Assembly: GCA_023415055.1 (NCBI GenBank)
Contig: JAEZLZ010000065.1
Span: forward strand, 93,582-157,581
Direction of reading: 5' to 3'
DNA from: Bacillota bacterium
Lineage (GTDB): Bacteria > Bacillota > Clostridia > Lachnospirales > Lachnospiraceae
Length of the DNA: 64,000 bases
Within the stretch, counting starts at the first letter, position 1; every line of letters starts with the position of its first letter. The notes beneath the pieces were generated by a model that saw only the letters and a list, made by a program, of their open reading frames with translations, made no database searches and was not told where the DNA came from. Shown piece after piece: positions 15,363 to 24,261 of this stretch. The position numbers were made by a program, and so were the translations under genes.

Positions 15363-17888
15363 TTAATAGCAATATGCCGAGGTGCTGCGGAAGGTGAACC
15401 CGCTGATATTATGTGATATGCCTCGCCGGACAATGGGTATTGCAAGGAATCGGCTTCCTGCCATAGAATCAGTCTCTGCTGAGAAGCCATACAGACAATT
15501 TTGAAATGTAAAGCTCTCTTCATATCGTATTCTCAAGTTTTCCTGAATCACATCCATTGATCTACAGGCCAAGTCCTCCTTTTCCTTCGTCAGTAAGAAC
15601 AATCGAAGATAGTCCCCATAAGACAGACACAATTGCTCACTCTCCGTATAGGTCTCTGCCTTTGACTTAAGAAAGCTTCGGTTCATCAGAAACATCTCCG
15701 GTAGTTGAAGGAGAAATTTTTGTTTTAAGACCGGAACTTCCTTATCGTTAAGTAGGGCACAGGTATCAACGAGACTTTCCGTGAAGGACCATACCAGAAG
15801 CAGCACAGCCTGTGTAATACTGATTAAGATCGGTAGCCCGCTAAAGCCTACCATTGCTGTCGCCGCAAGCTTTGCCTCTTCACATCTTGTCTTATCCCCT
15901 ATTAAGGTGACAAAGTTAAGCATCATTCGGATAAAGACGATTCTTGCTATGACGGAAGACAGATTCTCCTTGGCAGAAGAATTGCCGATCAGCAGATATT
16001 CCTGTTCATAATCTAGTGCAGAGGGTTTCCGATCGATGATAGCTCCTTCTTTTACCTGATAACGAGTAAAATGCTCCTTCAGATACTCCTGATACAACAG
16101 GTGCTCTAAAACCAGACTTATTCCTTCTTCCATCCCCGATTCTATTGTGTCCGTATTACTAAAGTCCAGAAATAAGCTGGTCATCTCCTTCTTATCTCCA
16201 CCTTCCATCCAATCTGCAAAGAAAGCTTTGATTTTTGATATATAATTTGAGGTATCCTCCTGCAATGCTGCTTCAATGGAGGGTAGCTGTGATTCTTTTA
16301 TTTTCTTGTCAGAGATTTGCTCCGGATCCACTACCAGTCCTGTAATCCCGTTTTCGATCAGCTTACCGATCTCCTCAATCGGATTCTGATACTTCTCTTT
16401 ATTCACTACAAGACCACTGTAATCAAGACTCAGCTCCTTGATATGATAATTCTGTAATTGCGAAAGAGCCTGCGATATCTCCGCTCTTGCAGCAGCCACA
16501 TCCTTCTTTTGAAAGTATTCCAGTGCCGAATGAATTGACTCTTTACTGTTCAAAAGAATCGCATGATTGTGCTTCAGAATATCAGAAAGCTTATTATAAT
16601 TTTCATCCCCCTCACAGTCAGAGGTATATCGCTTCATCTGACTTAAAGTATCCATAAAGCTTTTCCTTGTCTCTTCGTTCAGATCATCCTCGTACTCATT
16701 TATGCTTTCTTCAAACGCTTCTATGAATGCAGCGGCTTTTGCAGTATTCTCCTTAATCGCACCTGATTCCTCTATGGCTTCCTCCGTAATTGGAAGCAGC
16801 TCCTGCAGGATATACTCCAACGAAATAAGTTCTGCTTCTGCCTCTGATCTCACCTGCCTTATTTTCTCCCGGTACTCTTCGATCTGTCCCTGCAGTTCTT
16901 CCAGGTGATTCTGAAGCTCCTCTCTTTCCTCCTTTAAAGCATCGTTTTGCTGTTTTTCCTTCTTAGAGGAGATGGCATGTTCTACGGTTTGCTGCTGTAC
17001 CTGCAGCTTGGAGAGAGAACCCATCGTTGCACTTGCTTCCTCCTGTAGGGAAGCTATCTGATTCTCAAGGCTATTAAGCTCCTCTGCCTTTGACTCAAAC
17101 CGGGTGACAATCTCGGCCGGATTAATGTAATTTTCTTTTACCGCATCAAACACCATCTTATGGTTAATTCCCACTGACTCCATTGTTACAGGATTCAGAC
17201 AAAGCTTCTTTGCAAAGTATTCTTTCGAGATCAGCTTTCCCCCGCTGTCAAATCTGATTCCTTTTTTCGTAGTCTCAATTCCATCCAGCAGCTCCATCAG
17301 ACGGAGAATATTTTTGTCTGCCTTCGATAGTTCCTCCTCTGCAGATAGCTTCTTTTCGTAGACATAGCTAACCTTCTTCGGTTTCTCAAGCAAGGAGAGC
17401 TTGTCTAGAAGAAGAGCCATATCGTCACCAAGCTCATGATATTTCATATATTCAACTGCTTCATTAATTAATAATTTTCCGTTATAATCCATAAGTCTGG
17501 TTTGCTCCGTCACCGATACAGAAGCTGTTTTGATATCATATAGCTCCATTTCTGCGGAATCATTCACTGATTCCATTCCGAAGCCAGGGTCGAAGGTATA
17601 GGACATATATTCGGTCAGCTTTTCCTCTATTCCAGCCGCTCTTTCACTCATACTTCCCGTACCGGCATCGTATCCGAAGATATGATATTCCTCCCATAGC
17701 GGTCCATAATACTCTGCCCAAACCGAATCCATAGCGGTAGATAAGGCGCGTTTGGCATAGACCTTGGCTGTACTGATCCTTGCTCCTTCAATTATGGCGC
17801 AAATCAGTGATAGAATCAGTAGTAAAATCAGAGCCAGATATACGGTGATAACACCGCTTCCGGTTAAGCTTCCTGCATTCCGCTTCAA
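15363..17888 (-). CDS. DUF5702 domain protein (TadG-like, Tad pilus locus)
   Basis: An 841-residue protein. The N-terminus SGVITVYLALILLLILSLICAIIE forms a TadG-like signal-anchor helix near residues 11-34. The next segment ARISTAKVYAKRALSTAMDSV is the conserved start of DUF5702 in clostridial Tad loci. Residues about 265-365 form a strong coiled coil (repeats such as LQVQQQTVE and EEREELQNHLEEL). A C-terminal membrane-like stretch lies near 690 (FSGLPILISITQAVLLLVW). It probably spans the cell surface as a pilus-associated minor component. The start is TTG 17888, with AGGAGG 8 nt upstream; the ATG-less start is notable. It is the largest gene of the locus. Confidence 0.87.
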   Translation of the reverse strand: MKRNAGSLTGSGVITVYLALILLLILSLICAIIEGARISTAKVYAKRALSTAMDSVWAEYYGPLWEEYHIFGYDAGTGSMSERAAGIEEKLTEYMSYTFDPGFGMESVNDSAEMELYDIKTASVSVTEQTRLMDYNGKLLINEAVEYMKYHELGDDMALLLDKLSLLEKPKKVSYVYEKKLSAEEELSKADKNILRLMELLDGIETTKKGIRFDSGGKLISKEYFAKKLCLNPVTMESVGINHKMVFDAVKENYINPAEIVTRFESKAEELNSLENQIASLQEEASATMGSLSKLQVQQQTVEHAISSKKEKQQNDALKEEREELQNHLEELQGQIEEYREKIRQVRSEAEAELISLEYILQELLPITEEAIEESGAIKENTAKAAAFIEAFEESINEYEDDLNEETRKSFMDTLSQMKRYTSDCEGDENYNKLSDILKHNHAILLNSKESIHSALEYFQKKDVAAARAEISQALSQLQNYHIKELSLDYSGLVVNKEKYQNPIEEIGKLIENGITGLVVDPEQISDKKIKESQLPSIEAALQEDTSNYISKIKAFFADWMEGGDKKEMTSLFLDFSNTDTIESGMEEGISLVLEHLLYQEYLKEHFTRYQVKEGAIIDRKPSALDYEQEYLLIGNSSAKENLSSVIARIVFIRMMLNFVTLIGDKTRCEEAKLAATAMVGFSGLPILISITQAVLLLVWSFTESLVDTCALLNDKEVPVLKQKFLLQLPEMFLMNRSFLKSKAETYTESEQLCLSYGDYLRLFLLTKEKEDLACRSMDVIQENLRIRYEESFTFQNCLYGFSAETDSMAGSRFLAIPIVRRGISHNISGFTFRSTSAYCY

Positions 17889-18021
17889 TCTCTTTCCTCC
17901 TCAGTGATCAACCATTTACTCTATTGAAAGAAATCTCTTCGTCTCGATATTCTTACAGTATAAATAGATTTCCATCTATCTGAATTTCAAGGTCGATTAT
18001 TTCTATATCAATTAGTTTCTA

Positions 18022-18228
18022 TCAATTGATCTCTATCTCTGTTGATATCCCGCTAACATCCCCATTAATTGACGCAAAAGCATCCTTTATGATATCACCG
18101 ATCTGGTTTCGAAAAATTAATACCAATCCTATGATAATGACAAGGATTAAGATAACCTCGATTACTCCAACCCCTTCCACCTGCTTTGTTGCCATGTTCC
18201 AATAAAAATTCTTTATTCTTTGCTTCAT
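18022..18228 (-). CDS. Flp-type major pilin (type IVb, Flp1-like)
   Basis: A 68-residue pilin subunit. The segment KQVEGVGVIEVILILVIIIGLVLIF (about 15-40) is the Flp signature: a short leader, then a glycine-containing cleavage region with the conserved glutamate (V-E-G-V-G-V-I-E-V), then a long hydrophobic helix. The C-terminal tail is short and polar. It would be cleaved by the A24 peptidase encoded at 13554 and assembled into the Tad pilus by the TadA ATPase. GGTGG precedes the ATG by about 8 nt. It is flanked by larger gaps (133 and 159 nt) than most genes of the locus, which fits separate control of the abundant pilin. Confidence 0.9.
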   Translation of the reverse strand: MKQRIKNFYWNMATKQVEGVGVIEVILILVIIIGLVLIFRNQIGDIIKDAFASINGDVSGISTEIEIN

Positions 18229-18387
18229 ACTCTATGCCACCTGCAACCAGGCTCTCTCCCTTCTTTGAATCATTTTGACAATTGTGAAACACGAAAACCT
18301 TGACTAATGTATTCCTATCTGTTTCACAACTATCTAATAAATCATGAAAATAACTTCTCTTACTAGTTTTTTTAAGTTATCGCCTGC

Positions 18388-19890
18388 CTACATGCGAAAA
18401 GCAATAAAGGCCGGTATTAAGATGATCAGGAATACGATCACCAGCATTAACATCATCGGCATTAGAAGTTTGGTACCCGCCTCTTCCCCGAGTCGTTTCG
18501 CGATCTCCTTGCGGTCTTCAAAGGCTTCGATTGCCTCCTTTCGTAGAAGCTCGGTAAAGCCTTTCGTTCCCTTCTTTAAATTCTGTGAAATCAATGTACC
18601 AAATTTGATATAAGGCAGTAGGTTGATTCTTCTGCCATACTGCTCGTATGCACTGCCTTCCGTTAATCCGAGCTTAAGCTCATTGGCTGTGACAAGCATC
18701 TCCTCATAGGCATAACGCTTTAGTGAAGGCCCTTGTACAAGTCTCTCATGGTAATCCTCCGTGATCTTAAACCAGGCTTGTCGTGCGGTCATGCCGGCAT
18801 TCACTAACAGGGTAAACTTATTGATTATCTCCGGATAGTCAATGAGCAGCTGCTCTTTGCGATGCTTCATCTGCTTCCTGAGCTCAAGATCAGAGACATA
18901 CCAGGCAGCAATTATGAGCAGGAAACCAAATAGCATCAGCGTTCCTCCTGTGGTTTTCCTCTCTTCGCTCCAGGTCAAGTGATGCTCCTCAAGATATTCC
19001 GGTAGCTTTAGTTCCCGTTCTTGCTTTGTATTCTGATCTGCCGTGTGGATTTCCTGGGAAAGCTTCTGATTTAGTTCTTCCTCCTCACTGTAGTTCTTTG
19101 GAATTACCTGAAGATACATGTATAGGCTGGTTTGCCGCTCTCCATAGCTTAATATTGCCGTTAATGCGGTCTTTCTGCTTCCTGTTAATTCTTCATTACG
19201 GACTGTTCCGTCGCTTTGTATGAGACTAATATCCTCCGGCTCCCAGGTCACTGCTATTCCGGTATCCGGTATTGTCTTACAGAAGAAAAGATTTTCTTCT
19301 ATTGCTTCCATACTTGAATTGCTACCTTGTACATGCTCCAGAATATAGTTTTTACCTTCTTCAAACTTAAGCTCAAGCTCTTCATCATTGTAGACCCGTT
19401 CTGCAATATCCAGTGTAATCCGCTTCTTCATGCTGCGATCCTTGGCTCCTGTCTTCCCTCGATCGGTATCCTCGATGGTTACATTCAGGCTTGCTTCTCT
19501 GCTTCCTTCACCATGTTCCGGTCGGATCAGAGATCCTCCCTCGTGCAGAAGACTAGTCTCTGAACTGCCTAGTTCATTAAGTATTGAAAGCAAAGCAAAA
19601 AGTAATAGGATCAAGATCGCCAATGCCAACTTACGATAGGTGAACAGCCTTTGTTCGATGTCCTGTCTTGAAGTGATCTTTAATGCCTTTATCGATTCCG
19701 TTACTTCCCTATTAGTTTGAACAAGCATATTTATTGGGGGTATTGAAAGTATAAGCTCCGCCATGGGATAGAGAAGATATAGTCTGTGTTCCTTCCTGTC
19801 AATCTCCTTCAGCCACTCCCTTGGTCTACGAAGAGAGTAAAGATAGAAGCTTACTCCCATCAGGAGGATCATAATAGATAGGATAAGCAT
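18388..19890 (-). CDS. tadC: TadC-like inner-membrane platform protein (T2SS F family)
   Basis: A 500-residue protein. The C-terminal third is a T2SS F domain, with LIDYPEIINKFTLLVNAG near 380, ARQAWFKITEDY, and a final hydrophobic helix LLMPMMLMLVIVFLIILI. N-terminal helices are at residues 2-20 and near 95-112. A large extracytoplasmic insert of about 250 residues lies between the first helices and the F domain. It forms the membrane platform with TadB for pilus assembly. The start at ATG 19890 has a GGAGGG site and lies 10 nt after the tadB stop codon; the upstream start at 19929 would overlap tadB. The large insert makes it longer than most TadC proteins. Confidence 0.88.
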   Translation of the reverse strand: MLILSIMILLMGVSFYLYSLRRPREWLKEIDRKEHRLYLLYPMAELILSIPPINMLVQTNREVTESIKALKITSRQDIEQRLFTYRKLALAILILLLFALLSILNELGSSETSLLHEGGSLIRPEHGEGSREASLNVTIEDTDRGKTGAKDRSMKKRITLDIAERVYNDEELELKFEEGKNYILEHVQGSNSSMEAIEENLFFCKTIPDTGIAVTWEPEDISLIQSDGTVRNEELTGSRKTALTAILSYGERQTSLYMYLQVIPKNYSEEEELNQKLSQEIHTADQNTKQERELKLPEYLEEHHLTWSEERKTTGGTLMLFGFLLIIAAWYVSDLELRKQMKHRKEQLLIDYPEIINKFTLLVNAGMTARQAWFKITEDYHERLVQGPSLKRYAYEEMLVTANELKLGLTEGSAYEQYGRRINLLPYIKFGTLISQNLKKGTKGFTELLRKEAIEAFEDRKEIAKRLGEEAGTKLLMPMMLMLVIVFLIILIPAFIAFRM

Positions 19891-19900
19891 ATGTTCCCTC

Positions 19901-20641
19901 CTATACTTCAATCGCAACAATTCGGTCAATTATCAGAAATGCTGCCAGATAGAAAAATAATAATAGCGTCATAGTGATGGCTCCAAAGAGGTTATGATAT
20001 AGGGGAGCTAGGAAATCAGGTGATGAGATCGTCAGATAGATTAGAATAAACAGGGGAAATACTTTCATGATGTTCGCTTCGAACCTCTTTGCCGTTACCA
20101 GTGTTATGATCTCACGCTTAACCTCTGTCTTGTCGTTAATAATACTAGCGGTAAGTTTAATCACATGCATCAAGTCGCCCCCGGTTCGTTTTGCTGTACC
20201 AAATACTTCAGAGAAGGACCGAATATCCTCGATGCCGCTTCTGACTGCAAGCTCCTCCAGTGCCTTCTCCACAGTCATATTCATATGTATTTGATTCAGC
20301 ATATAATTGAATTCCTGCCGGATCATATCCTCCTCACAATAGATACGGGCTAAATCCTTTCTAGCCTCTGCAAAGGCATTTTCCGCTGAATAACCTGCTT
20401 CCAATGCTGCGGACAACGCTTGAATTCCATCCCGGAACTGAAGGCTTAACTTCCATTTCCTCTCTTTTTTTATGTTTTCCTGTTTCAGCTTCAGGAAGAA
20501 GTATATTAGGGGAAGAAGCAGGAGTATCCCAAGGATATGCTGATAGAACAGATAACCTATGATGGTAGCCATCAAAATCCCTTCTGAAACATATTGTATT
20601 TTTTCCTTATTGGTAAAATGATAACTGTTATAATCCTTCAT
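19901..20641 (-). CDS. tadB: TadB-like inner-membrane platform protein (T2SS F family)
   Basis: A 246-residue protein with two N-terminal helices (residues about 21-47), a central cytoplasmic F domain and two C-terminal helices. The F-domain signatures are QFRDGIQALSAALEAGYSAENAF near 70, GTAKRTGGDLMHVIKLTA near 150, and the trailing NIMKVFPLFILIYL. TadB and TadC together make the platform that the TadA ATPase drives. AGGAGG precedes ATG 20641. It follows tadA after a 198-nt gap and precedes tadC with an 11-nt gap. Confidence 0.92.
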   Translation of the reverse strand: MKDYNSYHFTNKEKIQYVSEGILMATIIGYLFYQHILGILLLLPLIYFFLKLKQENIKKERKWKLSLQFRDGIQALSAALEAGYSAENAFAEARKDLARIYCEEDMIRQEFNYMLNQIHMNMTVEKALEELAVRSGIEDIRSFSEVFGTAKRTGGDLMHVIKLTASIINDKTEVKREIITLVTAKRFEANIMKVFPLFILIYLTISSPDFLAPLYHNLFGAITMTLLLFFYLAAFLIIDRIVAIEV

Positions 20642-20839
20642 GTTTTCCTCCTATCTATGCAATCTGTTCTATCCATGTAGCCTACCAGTGAATATTCCCT
20701 ATATTGGGTTTCTCCTTTCTATCCATGCTTCTCATCCGCCTTTTGTTTTTGGCATCCTATCTATATACCAAATATCTCTTACTATCTCTATTAATCTAAT
20801 TTCTTGGTCCTTCTGTTTTATAGATATCCGCCTACATTT

Positions 20840-22057
20840 TTATTCACTCAGCTCAATACCGGCTCTCTTTAATTTATCTATATTCTTAAGTTCGTTTCGC
20901 TTAATAAGGCTGCCTAAGACCCGGCCTTTTTCCTCACCGGCTTCATCAAATTCATAGAGGGTATTCAGGATTATCTCGCCCTCCTGACATCCCAGTACCT
21001 CACATACCTCAAGGATCCTCCGGGAGCAATCCCGCAGCCTTCCCAAATGTACGATAATATCTATCGCGGATGCTATCTGCTTTCGAACCGCTAGCAGAGG
21101 AATCTCGGCTCCAAGGATCACAAGCGCCTCCAGCCGTCCCAGCATATCGGCCGGAGAATTGGCATGTCCCGTCGAAAGCGAGCCGTCATGCCCTGTATTA
21201 AGTGCCTGAAGCATATCAATGGCGGCAGCATCACGTACTTCTCCGACAATGATTCGGTCAGGGCGCATTCGAAGTGAAGTCTTAATCAGATCCCGGATCG
21301 TGATTTCATTGCTGCCCTCCGAGTTGGCATTACGGACCTCCATTCGTACAAGATTAGGAATATTCCGGATCTGGAGCTCTGCAGAATCCTCGATTGTGAC
21401 AATTCTTTCACTTGAGGGGATGTAATTTGACAGTACATTAAGAAAGGTCGTCTTACCGGAGCCGGTTCCTCCGCTGATGAATATATTATATCCGGCAATC
21501 ACTAATTGCCTCAAGAACCGGGCAACCTCTTCTGTAATGGATCCAAGCTCCAACAGGCGGTTCATATCAATCGGTTGTCTTGGGAATTTGCGAATGGTAA
21601 TAATGGGGCCCTCCATCGCAACCGGGGCTAATACGACATTGACACGGGAGCCATCCGGTAATCGTGCATCCACGATGGGGGAAGCCTCATTTATCATACG
21701 ATTGGAGTGTGCTACCATCTGTTGAACCACGTCCTCCAGTTTCTGAACTGATTCGAAGCATCGGGTGCTAGGGGATATCCTGCCGCTTTGTTCGATGAAA
21801 ATATGCTCCGGTCCGTTAACCATAATCTCGGTAATCGTCGGATCCTCGATTAACTCCTGAAGAACATCCAATCGTCTTATCGAATTAAAGATATCCCGAC
21901 GCAGCTGAAGCTTTTCCCTGATACTGACGTATTCTTCCCTACAATAATCCGTCAGAATTCGGTCAATGGTTTCAAACAACTCCTCATCGCTTACCTCTTT
22001 GCTCAAGTCGATCTCTTGGATCACTTTTTGCCTGAGTAATTCCTTTCGTTGATTCAT
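20840..22057 (-). CDS. tadA: TadA/CpaF-type pilus assembly ATPase
   Basis: A 405-residue cytosolic ATPase that powers Flp pilus assembly. The P-loop ISGGTGSGKTTFLNVL is at about residues 195-210. Other type II/IV secretion ATPase signatures are EIMVNGPEHIFIE near 78, the Asp box TIEDSAELQ near 222, the Walker B region RPDRIIVGEVRDAAA near 264, and the His box TGHDGSLSTGHANS near 290. AAGGAGG precedes ATG 22057, 10 nt after the tadZ stop codon. It is the second gene of the operon. Confidence 0.95.
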   Translation of the reverse strand: MNQRKELLRQKVIQEIDLSKEVSDEELFETIDRILTDYCREEYVSIREKLQLRRDIFNSIRRLDVLQELIEDPTITEIMVNGPEHIFIEQSGRISPSTRCFESVQKLEDVVQQMVAHSNRMINEASPIVDARLPDGSRVNVVLAPVAMEGPIITIRKFPRQPIDMNRLLELGSITEEVARFLRQLVIAGYNIFISGGTGSGKTTFLNVLSNYIPSSERIVTIEDSAELQIRNIPNLVRMEVRNANSEGSNEITIRDLIKTSLRMRPDRIIVGEVRDAAAIDMLQALNTGHDGSLSTGHANSPADMLGRLEALVILGAEIPLLAVRKQIASAIDIIVHLGRLRDCSRRILEVCEVLGCQEGEIILNTLYEFDEAGEEKGRVLGSLIKRNELKNIDKLKRAGIELSE

Positions 22058-22067
22058 GGCTTCCTCC

Positions 22068-23057
22068 TTATGCCTGTAATAGGTATTCTTCGGTCTGGTG
22101 CCAAATAGCGCTGGCGCTAAGTTCTGCCATGCTTCGATAGCTGATGATATCCCTGCGCTCTTTCGTCGGATAGATTACATGGAATTTTTCCTGCTCCGGG
22201 TCGATTCCGATGCAATTCATCTGTCTCATCCACTCGGTATAGACTGCCCGATCGATTGCATCTTTCCCGCTTAGGAGGATTACCTCGTCGCCTTGTCTCA
22301 TAAGCTCTGTACCGGCCTCCTGATAATTTCCGAGGTAAAATATCACGGTCTGATACTTTGTATCTCTTCGAAGTATCTCGATCAGTTGGCGTACATCCTC
22401 CGTATTCAGGGAAAGCAGATCATAACCATGCGCTGCTCCTGGCAAATAGGATAGATTGTTACAATAGCTGACCAGTTCCTTTAGTTTAAGCTCGGGATTC
22501 GAATTCTCTTTAAGATAATAGATAAGATCGGATAAGCAGCACTTGGTCTGCTCCAGAAAAGGAAGGAACGATATGGTGAGGAGCTCCAGCGTAAGGAGCA
22601 GTACATTTTTCTCTTTGGCAAGCTGAAAGGCAACAGACCACGCAAATAGGCTGTCCTGCGGATTATTCCTTAATGAGAAAATGGAAATTAAGTTCACCGA
22701 TCCGGTAGGGTCCGTACGACCCTCATACTGCCTTCGACGATAATCATTCAGGAGCTTCTCCATAACCTGCTCTGCCGGCTGATATTTATAGATTATAAAA
22801 TTCTCCGGATATTCCTCCCTGCTGTCCTCGGTATATCGGTAGCAATAGCCGATCCGATCGTCTGGCAGCTTAATTGTTTCTAGCTGTGTGCCAAGAAGCA
22901 GTATCTCTGCCTTATGAAGCTTCAGAAAGGCTTCCAGACTATCCTCCCTGGTAAAGGCAGAAACTTCCCATTCCTGCGTTCTGTTATTTTTAAAGTACTC
23001 CATAAAACGGGTTGCATAGATTGAATCAGAATCATATAGTGCTAAGATTTTACTCAC
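22068..23057 (-). CDS. tadZ: TadZ/CpaE-like pilus localisation protein without a P-loop
   Basis: A 329-residue protein. The N-terminal domain KILALYDSDSIYATRFMEYF with AEILLLG resembles the receiver-like domain of TadZ. The C-terminal domain follows the deviant-Walker ParA/MinD fold layout, but the usual nucleotide loop position reads FSLRNNPQDSLFAWSVA, without the canonical glycines and lysine. TadZ localises the pilus apparatus at the cell pole. I choose GTG 23057, preceded by AGGAGG, over ATG 23096, which adds 13 residues upstream of the first strand. It is the first gene of the locus, downstream of the promoter at 23205-23233. TadZ identity rests on position and fold pattern. Confidence 0.78.
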   Translation of the reverse strand: MSKILALYDSDSIYATRFMEYFKNNRTQEWEVSAFTREDSLEAFLKLHKAEILLLGTQLETIKLPDDRIGYCYRYTEDSREEYPENFIIYKYQPAEQVMEKLLNDYRRRQYEGRTDPTGSVNLISIFSLRNNPQDSLFAWSVAFQLAKEKNVLLLTLELLTISFLPFLEQTKCCLSDLIYYLKENSNPELKLKELVSYCNNLSYLPGAAHGYDLLSLNTEDVRQLIEILRRDTKYQTVIFYLGNYQEAGTELMRQGDEVILLSGKDAIDRAVYTEWMRQMNCIGIDPEQEKFHVIYPTKERRDIISYRSMAELSASAIWHQTEEYLLQA

Positions 23058-23204
23058 AATGTCAAAACCTCCTGGTATGAGAATATAAACTTTCATAATA
23101 ATGGGTATAATGAAGATAAACTAAACTATAAATGAATAGAAAGAACCTGGAAGGAATAGTTAGAACCAATGATATGATAAATCTTACTCAGATGATATGT
23201 AATA

Positions 23205-23233
23205 ATATTACAGCTTGTGGAATATCCTGTCAA
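23205..23233 (-). promoter_or_regulatory. Sigma-A type promoter of the Tad pilus operon
   Basis: On the minus strand TTGACA, a 17-nt spacer and TAATAT lie about 150 nt before the tadZ start. This is a perfect -35 box with a near-consensus -10. Confidence 0.75.
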
Positions 23234-23264
23234 CCAAAAACGAAGTAGCACCTTACGTTTTGGT
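23233..23264. terminator. Hairpin ACCAAAAACG / CGTTTTGGT
   Basis: A 9-10 bp stem with a T-rich run (TATTTTTATA) on the plus strand side, between the Tad promoter and the bofA 3' end. It may be a backup terminator for plus-strand readthrough; it partly overlaps the edge of the tad promoter. Confidence 0.4.
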
Positions 23265-23312
23265 ATTTTTATATAAAAATATCCTTCAGATCTATATTTT
23301 TACACAAAGAAC

Positions 23313-23336
23313 AGCACCGGATCTGCTTCCGGTGCT
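23313..23336 (-). terminator. Terminator of the bofA gene
   Basis: AGCACCGGA and TCCGGTGCT make a perfect 9-bp stem with a 6-nt loop about 50 nt past the bofA stop. On the minus strand GTTCTTTGTG follows, a modest T-rich tail. Confidence 0.7.
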
Positions 23337-23387
23337 ACCTGTTTGTTGAACTGTTCATAACCTGCCTTCTCTTCCTCTACCTTCCCA

Positions 23388-23660
23388 CTATAAATAAGAA
23401 TAGTACAGTGACAAACCGTAAAGCAGTAAAAAGCCCGGCAATCCAAGGAATCCATTTGTCAGTATGGTAACCGCATTGATTCCGACATTCATACTATATC
23501 CCTGAATACTCAAAGCCAGATTAAGAAGATAAATCCCTGCTGTCCCGAAGCAGGCGCGCAAAGCAAAATCGAGCAATAGATCCGGTCTGCGCCGTATTAC
23601 ACAAACGGTAATAAATACAACACATGCTATAATGATTGCAATAAAAATGTAACTATTCAT
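23388..23660 (-). CDS. bofA: BofA-like pro-sigma-K processing inhibitor family membrane protein
   Basis: A 90-residue membrane protein. Hydrophobic segments lie at residues 3-22, 33-50 and 56-85. The C-terminus GINAVTILTNGFLGLPGFLLLYGL is the conserved BofA signature (GINxxTxxxxGxLGxPGxxLL). In Bacillus, BofA holds the SpoIVFB protease inactive during sporulation; many Clostridia carry homologues. The true start is ATG 23660, because AAGGAG lies 7 nt upstream; earlier in-frame starts have none. It is divergent from yaaL, whereas in Bacillus the two genes are neighbours in the same direction. It implies a sporulating lineage. Confidence 0.88.
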   Translation of the reverse strand: MNSYIFIAIIIACVVFITVCVIRRRPDLLLDFALRACFGTAGIYLLNLALSIQGYSMNVGINAVTILTNGFLGLPGFLLLYGLSLYYSYL

Positions 23661-23842
23661 ACCCATTCTCCTTGCTGCAAAAAGAGAAGCCCCTTCATAC
23701 CTCTGGTGCCTGCGTTCCCTTGTCCTGTGATATGTATCTGCTATATTTATATACCTTGTAATCCATTTTATGTTAATAAATAGAATAAAACCCAAATTTT
23801 ATGACTATACTATTAGCAAATACAACTAGGGATGGTGAAGGA

Positions 23843-24061
23843 ATGCCACTATTTACCAAGAAAAGACCTTCAAAAGAGAATCTGATGCTGATAAACGAGA
23901 TTAACCGCACTAAGATAGCACTGGAGGCGGCTTATTCAAACTTTGAGAATGTCATAGATCCCGATCTGATTGACAGCTGTATCTATGAGATGAATGCAAT
24001 CCAAAACCGATACCATTTTCTTCTGAAGCAGGCGAAGGCCACAGAACAACGGTATTGTTAG
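23843..24061 (+). CDS. YaaL/DUF2508 family protein
   Basis: A 72-residue soluble protein: LFTKKRPSKENLML at the start, then EINRTKIALEAAYSNFENV and DPDLIDSCIYEMNAIQNRYHFLLKQAK. The pattern matches DUF2508 (Bacillus YaaL), which lies beside bofA and recR in many Firmicutes. Function is unknown. I choose ATG 23843, with GGTGAAGGA directly before it; the listed longer start at 23801 would add 14 residues without support. The 182-nt gap to bofA must hold both promoters. Confidence 0.8.
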   Translation: MPLFTKKRPSKENLMLINEINRTKIALEAAYSNFENVIDPDLIDSCIYEMNAIQNRYHFLLKQAKATEQRYC

Positions 24062-24128
24062 GTTAATCACATCGGTCAATTTATGCTCGAACGGGAGATA
24101 ATAGATGTGGCCGGACTCTTTTAGAACT

Positions 24129-24211
24129 TGTGCCCACCGGGCACACGATAACAATAAGGCTGCCACAAAATGGGACAGCCTCTTATCTGTGTGCGCCTGG
24201 CGGGCGCACGT
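24129..24211 (+). terminator. Cluster of three palindromes downstream of yaaL
   Basis: TGTGCCCACCGGGCACA (24129-24145), AGGCTG-CCACAAAATGGGA-CAGCCT (24160-24182) and GTGCGCC-TGGC-GGGCGCAC (24192-24210) form three consecutive stems. The middle one resembles common clostridial terminators. They end transcription of yaaL and may also stop readthrough from the flagellar block. Confidence 0.6.
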
Positions 24212-24261
24212 TTCTGATGTACTTTAGTGTTCGCTGAAGTCTAAGCTTCAGATGACTCAAT

